Positions 5,103-9,040 of a stretch of 9,040 nucleotides of DNA are shown here, piece after piece. A program made the position numbers and the translations under genes. The DNA comes from Rhodocyclaceae bacterium (GTDB lineage: Bacteria; Pseudomonadota; Gammaproteobacteria; Burkholderiales; Rhodocyclaceae), in assembly GCA_018262875.1 (NCBI GenBank), contig JADFDL010000052.1, forward strand, positions 1-9,040, read 5' to 3'. The notes beneath the pieces were generated by a model. It was not told the origin of the DNA. It worked only from the letters and a program-made list of their open reading frames with translations, and did no database searches. How positions within the stretch are numbered: position 1 is the first letter of the stretch; the number at the start of each line of letters is the position of its first letter.

Positions 5103-7288
5103 ACGCCCGGCTCGAATCGATCCCGCTGGCGTCGGCGCGCTTGATGCGCGAGAAGGTCGAACTCGATATCGAGAAAACAAAGCTCGATACGAGGCGCAGG
5201 AGCGTTTTGAAGCTCGCGGACATGGTAGAGAACGGTCGATGGCTCAAAAATCGACTGGAGACCCGTTTAATCGATCTGGAAGCCGAATTGCTGGAAACGA
5301 TCACCCCCGGCGATGACGAGTTTCATATCCACGCCCTGCTCGAAGACGCCCTGCACCGATTCCTCGCGGCGGCGGCGGCGGAGCTGGCCGACCTGGGCGA
5401 ATCTCACCAGAAAAGCGCGGCGGCGGGGCTGCGGCCGCGTCGGCCGCTCACGGTGTCGGAATGGGCGGACGCCAAGCGGGTGCTCAAGACCGGCACGGCG
5501 AATCCCGGGCCGTGGCGCACGGCATTGGTCCCCTATGCCAAGGAAATCATGGACTGCCTGTCGGCGCATTCGCCGGTGGCGCGGGTCGTGTTCATGAAAT
5601 CGGCGCAGGTGGCCGGCACCGAGATGGCGATCAACTGGCTGGGCTACGTCATGGAACATGCCCCGGCGGAAATGCTGATGGTCATGCCCACGCTGGAACT
5701 GATGGACCGCTTCGTCAAGCGCCGGCTGAACCGGCTGATGGAGGAGACCGACGCGGTGTCGGCCCTTTTCAAAGGCAACGTCAAGCGCGACGCCGGGAAT
5801 TCGCTGGGGTTGAAGGTCTATCCGGGCGGTTCGCTCATCATGGCCGGCGCCAACAGCCCGAACAGCCTGCGATCGGACGCCGTGCGATACACGATCTGCG
5901 ACGAGGTCGACGGCTTCGAGTGGGAAGTCGGCAACGAGGGCGACCCACTGACGCTGATCGAGAACCGCATGCGGACCTACTCGCGGCGCAAGCTGTTCCT
6001 GGTATCGACGCCGACGATCAAGGGCGCGTCGCGCATCGAGCAGGAGTATCTGCGCTCGGACCGGCGCCGCTACCATGTGCCCTGCCCGCATTGCGGAGAG
6101 GTGCAGCATCTGCGGTGGTCGAATCTGAAATGGCGCACCTCGCCGCTTGCGGAAAACAGCACGGCGCGCAAGGTCGTCATCAACTGCTGGTACGAGTGCG
6201 AGCACTGCGGGGCCAGCATCGACGAGCACCACAAGCCGGCGATGCTGGCCGGCGGGCGCTGGATCGCAGAGGTGCCCGAAGAGAAGACGCGCGGCTACCA
6301 CATCAACGCCCTGTATTCGCCGATCGGCATGGGGCTGCGCTGGACGGAACTGGCGCAGAAGTGGCTCGACGTGCAGGGCGATTTCGGCGAGCTGAAAACC
6401 TTCGTCAATACCTACCTGGGCGAGACCTGGGAAGACCCGACGCGCAAGAAGTCGGAATCGCGCGAACTGATTACGCGGGCAGAGCCCTACCGGCTGCGCA
6501 CCGTGCCGCGGGGCTGCCTGAAGATCACCGTCGGCGTCGACACGCAGGACAACCGGCTGGCCGTGCATTACCTCGGGCACGGCAAGGGGCGCAGATGGTG
6601 GGCGCTCGATTACGTCGAACTGCCCGGCGATCCTGGCCGCGATCAACTCTGGCACGACCTCGAAAACATGCTCGCCACTCCGCTGCGCAACAACTCCGGG
6701 CGCGACCTGCTGCCGGCCGCCGTGGCGATCGACGTGGGCGGACACCATGCCGACGACGTGAAAGCCTTCACGCTGAATCACAAGCTCAAGTGCATCGTCA
6801 TGGCGATCAAGGGCAGCCCGCGACGGCTGAACAGCGTGCTGCCGCGACGGCCTGAGAAGAAGGAATTCAACCATCGCGGCAAGGTGGTGCGTGGCGGGGC
6901 CGAAGTATGGGAGGTTGGCACCGAGCATGCGAAGGATCGGCTGATCAATGACCTGTCCGGCGACAAGGAACTGGCGGCCGAAGAGCGACGCGGGCATTTT
7001 TCAGCCGATCTCGACGAGGGGTATTTCGATCAACTGACCAGCGAGCACTACAACCCGGTGAAGAACCGCTACGAGCTGAAGAAGGGCAAGCGCAACGAGG
7101 CGCTGGATACCTGGGTGTATGCCTGGGCGGCGGCGCACCATCCGCTGATCCGCATCGACAAGATGCGCGATCCGGATTGGGAGGCGCTGGCCGCCCAGCT
7201 TGAGCCGCCCGTCGATGCCGCCGGGCGCGAAGTCCCGTCGCCCGCATCTTCGGGCAGCATGCTCTCCGGCTGGAAGCGCGGACGATGA
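5099..7288 (+). CDS. Terminase large subunit (lambda gpA family), with N-terminal extension
   Basis: This 729-aa packaging motor and nuclease starts at ATG 5099, in an ATGA overlap with AAGGA 7 bases upstream. The gpA core begins at LRPRRPLTVSEWADAKRVL (111-129). ATPase motifs are a deviant Walker A MKSAQVAGTE (166-175), Walker B TICDEVD (265-271) and the coupling motif LVSTPT (301-306). A zinc knuckle uses C329, C332, C367 and C370. The nuclease half shows VGVDTQ (D481), AIDVGG (D545) and RNEALDTWVYA (665-675), as in this family. Residues 1-108 are extra: a charged helical module (MREKVELDIEKTKLDTRRR) resembling the C-terminal domain of small terminases, ending in an alanine run encoded by five GCG codons (5366-5380). 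The opening 200 bases look AT-richer than the core, so the module was probably joined by recombination. Confidence 0.95.
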   Translation: MNARLESIPLASARLMREKVELDIEKTKLDTRRRSVLKLADMVENGRWLKNRLETRLIDLEAELLETITPGDDEFHIHALLEDALHRFLAAAAAELADLGESHQKSAAAGLRPRRPLTVSEWADAKRVLKTGTANPGPWRTALVPYAKEIMDCLSAHSPVARVVFMKSAQVAGTEMAINWLGYVMEHAPAEMLMVMPTLELMDRFVKRRLNRLMEETDAVSALFKGNVKRDAGNSLGLKVYPGGSLIMAGANSPNSLRSDAVRYTICDEVDGFEWEVGNEGDPLTLIENRMRTYSRRKLFLVSTPTIKGASRIEQEYLRSDRRRYHVPCPHCGEVQHLRWSNLKWRTSPLAENSTARKVVINCWYECEHCGASIDEHHKPAMLAGGRWIAEVPEEKTRGYHINALYSPIGMGLRWTELAQKWLDVQGDFGELKTFVNTYLGETWEDPTRKKSESRELITRAEPYRLRTVPRGCLKITVGVDTQDNRLAVHYLGHGKGRRWWALDYVELPGDPGRDQLWHDLENMLATPLRNNSGRDLLPAAVAIDVGGHHADDVKAFTLNHKLKCIVMAIKGSPRRLNSVLPRRPEKKEFNHRGKVVRGGAEVWEVGTEHAKDRLINDLSGDKELAAEERRGHFSADLDEGYFDQLTSEHYNPVKNRYELKKGKRNEALDTWVYAWAAAHHPLIRIDKMRDPDWEALAAQLEPPVDAAGREVPSPASSGSMLSGWKRGR

Positions 7289-7632
7289 GCGCGCCGGATA
7301 TCGTGACCGACGTTCTGGACCGCGCCGAGGCGGCGGTGCGCGAGTTTGTGCGCCGTCCCGAGTTCGCGCAGATGCTCAACGAAATGATGTCGAGCGGCGG
7401 CGGCATGGAACAGCGCCTCGCCGATAGCCTGGCGCAGCAGATTCAGAAGGCGGACGCGCCGGCCCGGCTGCATTGGGGGCGCGATCAGGTATATGTGCCG
7501 GCCAAGCCGCCAAAGCGCGAAGAGGTGAAGCGGCGCGCCGTCGATGAGGTGAGAAAAGGAGACCGCGTCGTCGAGGTGTCGAAACGCACCGGCATTTCGC
7601 GGGCAAGCCTTTACAGGATGTTGAAAGGGTAG
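7285..7632 (+). CDS. Mor-like helix-turn-helix transcription activator
   Basis: This 115-aa protein starts at ATG 7285 in an ATGA overlap with the large terminase stop; GGAAG (7272-7276) is the ribosome site. The N-terminal half (1-60) is helical and acidic (IVTDVLDRAEAAVREFV). The C-terminal half has the arrangement of the Mu Mor/C activator family: GRDQVYVPAKPPKREEV (65-81), matching their short strand ending in a YIP-like motif, then a helix-turn-helix VVEVSKRTGISRASLYRML (95-113). Mor of phage Mu dimerises and activates middle transcription. A strong promoter begins 11 bases downstream of this gene, which makes local regulation possible though not shown. It could also be a terminase accessory protein with a DNA-binding tail. 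Confidence 0.65.
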   Translation: MSAPDIVTDVLDRAEAAVREFVRRPEFAQMLNEMMSSGGGMEQRLADSLAQQIQKADAPARLHWGRDQVYVPAKPPKREEVKRRAVDEVRKGDRVVEVSKRTGISRASLYRMLKG

Positions 7633-7642
7633 GAAATTGAAA

Positions 7643-7671
7643 TTGACATGCACGGACGGTAACGGCAGAAT
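7643..7671 (+). promoter_or_regulatory. Sigma-70 promoter of the C4/antirepressor leader
   Basis: A perfect -35 box TTGACA (7643-7648) is followed, after exactly 17 bases, by CAGAAT (7666-7671), which matches four of six -10 positions including the key A2 and T6. Transcription would start near 7678, giving a leader of about 220 bases before the antirepressor ATG at 7900. The AT-rich stretch upstream (GAAATTGAAA) contrasts with the GC-rich surroundings. It would also reach the gpW-like and portal genes downstream. Confidence 0.65.
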
Positions 7672-7677
7672 GCGCGC

Positions 7678-7737
7678 ACGGAGCGTGAAAACTCCAAGTA
7701 CAGCGGCATCCGCACCCGACAGTCCTGCGGTTTTTTT
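7678..7737 (+). promoter_or_regulatory. C4 leader target sites a1/b1 and terminator-like hairpin
   Basis: The proximal leader holds GGAGCG (7680-7685) and GTACAG (7698-7703), both repeated at the antirepressor ribosome site (7890-7895 and 7885-7890). They correspond to the upstream pair of target sequences seen in C4 systems. Then CCGCA (7710-7714) pairs with TGCGG (7726-7730), followed by seven T residues (7731-7737), a weak intrinsic-terminator shape that might release a short transcript of about 60 nt or act as a pausing or processing point. Confidence 0.45.
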
Positions 7738-7872
7738 ACGTCCGGCCTCAGCGTTATGGCCGGGAGGGCAGCGGATACAACAGGCCGAAAGGCTAAAGAA
7801 GCTCGCCGACTGTACTCGGTTTTCAACCTCCCGGCCGCCATGCCGGTGCGCGTGAAAACGCTCCGGCATGGT
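7738..7872 (+). ncRNA. C4-type antisense RNA
   Basis: This resembles the C4 RNAs of P1/P7-like and many other phages, which lie ahead of antirepressor genes. A 10-bp closing stem GGCCGGGAGG (7758-7767) / CCTCCCGGCC (7827-7836) encloses two small hairpins: GCC-GAAA-GGC (7784-7793) and CCGA-CTGTAC-TCGG (7806-7819). The GTTTTCAACCT segment (7819-7829) is familiar from such RNAs. A long hairpin follows, CCATGCCGG (7838-7846) / CCGGCATGG (7863-7871), capped by GCGT-GAAA-ACGC. The loop CTGTAC (7810-7815) and the segment CGCTCC (7859-7864) are complementary to GTACAG and GGAGCG, which together form the antirepressor ribosome site. That is the established C4 logic: a processed RNA pairs with the translation start region and blocks antirepressor synthesis. 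The exact ends are inferred. Confidence 0.7.
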
Positions 7873-7884
7873 ATTTCAAGACTC

Positions 7885-7895
7885 GTACAGGAGCG
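7885..7895 (+). promoter_or_regulatory. Antirepressor ribosome site as C4 target (a2/b2)
   Basis: GTACAGGAGCG contains the Shine-Dalgarno AGGAG (7889-7893), six bases before ATG 7900. Its left half GTACAG is complementary to the C4 loop CTGTAC (7810-7815) and its right half GGAGCG to CGCTCC (7859-7864). Pairing with C4 would hide the ribosome site completely. Confidence 0.6.
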
Positions 7896-7899
7896 CACT

Positions 7900-8154
7900 A
7901 TGACCACCACCGCACTGGTGCCGGTATTCACCGACGCCGAAGGCAACACCCGCTGCAGCGCCCGTGACCTCCACGCCGTTCTCGACGTTGGCCGCGACTT
8001 CGCCACCTGTCTCAAACACCCCTGCATTGAGACACCCGAAGCCGCAAGAATCGCAGCCATCCGAAACGATGGTGCGGCGACATGGCGGGGATCACACTTG
8101 CGCAGGCGCAGGCGAAGCTCGACGAGTATCTCGCGGCTGAGACCAAGGTGCTGA
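7900..8154 (+). pseudogene. Truncated AntA-type antirepressor
   Basis: The 84-aa frame begins MTTTALVPVFTDAEGNTRCS and continues ARDLHAVLDVGRDFATCLKH. This matches the N-terminal part of AntA/AntB antirepressors, whose usual form has ARDLHxFLxVGxDFxTWIK. Homology stops near residue 40, where the family would continue with the rest of its AntA domain and a C-terminal DNA-binding part. The remainder of the frame (about 55-84) only reads the following gpW-like gene in another frame, giving an Arg/Ser-rich tail. Full antirepressors bind phage repressors or otherwise trigger induction; this remnant probably cannot. It has a good ribosome site and a complete C4 leader, so the truncation looks recent or the leader is kept for another reason. 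A functional short peptide is possible but less likely. Confidence 0.6.
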
Positions 8155-8309
8155 AGGGCCAGTCCGTCAGCATGGACGGCGAGACGCTGACGCGGGCGAA
8201 TCTTGAGTTCATCCAGCGCGGCATCGATATCTGGAACAAGCGCGTGCAGAATCTTTCGGCGGCGTCCGAAGGGCGCGGCCGCGCGCGCACCGTTGCGCCG
8301 GGCTGGTGA
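8082..8309 (+). CDS. gpW-position head-tail joining protein
   Basis: This 75-aa protein starts MAGITLAQAQAKLDEYLAAE. Helix 1 (5-21), then a short strand pair around GQSVSMDGETLTRA (26-39), then helix 2 (ANLEFIQRGIDIWNKRVQNL, 39-58) match small phage proteins of the gpW/DUF6148 type, which typically begin MAGITLAQAQ and keep LTRA and WNxRVQ. A basic tail RGRGRARTV ends it. In lambda, gpW lies between terminase A and portal B and plugs the portal so the tail can attach; the same order is seen here. The ribosome site is weak (only ACGATGGTG upstream), perhaps because the antirepressor fragment was spliced in just ahead. The stop overlaps the portal start (GTGA). Confidence 0.75.
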   Translation: MAGITLAQAQAKLDEYLAAETKVLKGQSVSMDGETLTRANLEFIQRGIDIWNKRVQNLSAASEGRGRARTVAPGW

Positions 8310-9040
8310 GCGTGGCGCGAAAAATCGAGTTGAATGCGCTGGATCGTGCCATCGCGGCCGTTGCGCCGGGATGGGCGGCGCAGCGCATGAAGGCGCGCGC
8401 TGTCATGGCTTTCGGCGGCGGCTATTTCGGCGGCAGCAAGGGGCGCCGCCCGGCGTTGTCGAATTGGGCGCCGGGGTCGGCCGATGCCGATGGCGATCTG
8501 GCGCCCGATCTTGCGGATCTGCGGGCGTATTCGCGCGATCTTGCGCGCACGTCGGCGCTGGCCGGCGGGGCGATTTCCACAGTCGTGACCAATGTGGTCG
8601 GCACCGGCCTGGCGGTGCAGCCGTCTCCGGATGCGACGTTCCTCGGCTTGTCCGAATCTCAGGCGCAGGCATGGACCGACAAGGTTCAGCGCGAGTGGAA
8701 GCTGTGGGCGGAATCGGCTGACTGCGACATTACGCGCACCCAGAATTTCTATGCGTTGCAGGCGCTGGCTTTCCGTTCGGTGCTGGAAAGCGGCGACGTG
8801 TTTGCGTTGCCGACGATGGCCGGCACCGGGCGGCCGTATCGCATGGCGCTCCAGGTGATCGAGGCGGACCGGGTTTGCAATGCGGGGTTTGCCGTCGACG
8901 GCGCCGGGCTGGTGCAGGGGGTCGAACTCGACGCGAATGGCGCGCCGGTGCGTTACCACATTGCGAATCAGCATCCGGGCGCGCGCATCCGTACCGACAT
9001 GACGTGGACGAAGGTGGATGCCTTCGGCGCGCAGAGCGGC
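8306..9040 (+). CDS. Portal protein, lambda gpB family (5' part)
   Basis: An open frame runs from GTG 8306 (GTGA overlap with the gpW-like stop) to the window end, 245 codons; GTG 8312 is an alternative start. The product reads MSVARKIELNALDRAIAAV, then RAVMAFGGGYFGGSKGRRPA, SADADGDLAPDLADLRAYSR and DLARTSALAGGAISTVVTNV. It continues with VGTGLAVQPSPD, WTDKVQREWKLWAESADCD, FYALQALAFRSVLESGDVFA and LQVIEADRVCN. This is the conserved N-terminal half of lambda-type portals (DLRARSRDLxRNNxxAxxAI pattern, then ESGE/DxF). The portal forms the ring at the unique head vertex through which terminase drives DNA and to which head-tail proteins attach. The gene is truncated only by the window edge, with a coding-consistent frame throughout. 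Confidence 0.92.
   Translation, partial: MSVARKIELNALDRAIAAVAPGWAAQRMKARAVMAFGGGYFGGSKGRRPALSNWAPGSADADGDLAPDLADLRAYSRDLARTSALAGGAISTVVTNVVGTGLAVQPSPDATFLGLSESQAQAWTDKVQREWKLWAESADCDITRTQNFYALQALAFRSVLESGDVFALPTMAGTGRPYRMALQVIEADRVCNAGFAVDGAGLVQGVELDANGAPVRYHIANQHPGARIRTDMTWTKVDAFGAQSG

Noticed and set aside
5267..6997. Long open frame on the minus strand (576 codons) and a + strand frame at 5461-6855.
   Set aside because: Both overlap the large terminase core, whose motifs are all in the other frame; they are GC-driven shadows.
7756..7899. N-terminal extension of the antirepressor frame to ATG 7756.
   Set aside because: The extension is the structured C4 RNA region; ATG 7900 has AGGAG at the right distance and begins the AntA-like sequence.
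8012..8974. Minus-strand open frame of 320 codons opposite the portal gene.
   Set aside because: Arg-rich shadow composition opposite a clearly recognisable portal sequence.

Overview
The window is a block of a temperate tailed phage (siphovirus-type, lambda-like packaging and head genes), most likely a prophage or phage contig from a GC-rich proteobacterium. The evidence is gene content. There is a lambda gpA-type large terminase, a small gpW-position joining protein and a lambda-type portal in the A-W-B order. There is also a Toprim plus D5/DUF5906-type primase-helicase, a Mor-like activator and an AntA-type antirepressor fragment behind a C4-type antisense RNA. A beta-proteobacterial host (Burkholderiales, Rhodocyclales or similar) is my guess from resemblance only. 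No integrase, att site, tRNA or host gene is visible. All supported genes lie on the + strand.

Layout. 1-165: a leader with a good intrinsic terminator (106-141) and no visible promoter after it. 166-754: three small genes (two ribbon-helix-helix-like proteins and a 47-aa ORF). 756-1583: a phage protein that resembles minor-tail Z-like families. 1580-4228: the primase-helicase. 4229-4517: a short non-standard region holding twelve perfect copies of a 9-bp unit (GTTCCGGGT / ACCCGGAAC) arranged as one large inverted repeat around an AT-rich centre. A 98-aa reading frame also crosses it. 4518-7288: small and large terminase subunits, the large one carrying an unusual N-terminal extension that looks like the C-terminal domain of a small terminase. 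7285-7632: a Mor-like DNA-binding protein. 7633-7899: a promoter and a folded RNA leader with the hallmarks of a C4 antisense RNA. 7900-8154: a truncated antirepressor. 8082-8309 and 8306-9040: the head-tail joining protein and the portal, the portal running off the window.

How it fits together. Most gene junctions are 4-bp stop/start overlaps (ATGA or GTGA), so the block from about 611 to 7632 reads as one translationally coupled operon. Primase-helicase supplies replication. The terminase pair cuts and packages DNA into the prohead through the portal. The repeat array sits between helicase and small terminase, where either a replication origin or a terminase recognition (cosB/pac-like) site would be expected. 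The C4/antirepressor cassette is an immunity-control element lying inside the morphogenesis cluster. Its antirepressor is broken but its RNA logic appears intact.

The strongest candidates for something undescribed are the giant palindromic iteron array (4250-4500), the small-terminase-like fusion on the large terminase, and the preserved C4 circuit in front of a truncated antirepressor and the head genes.
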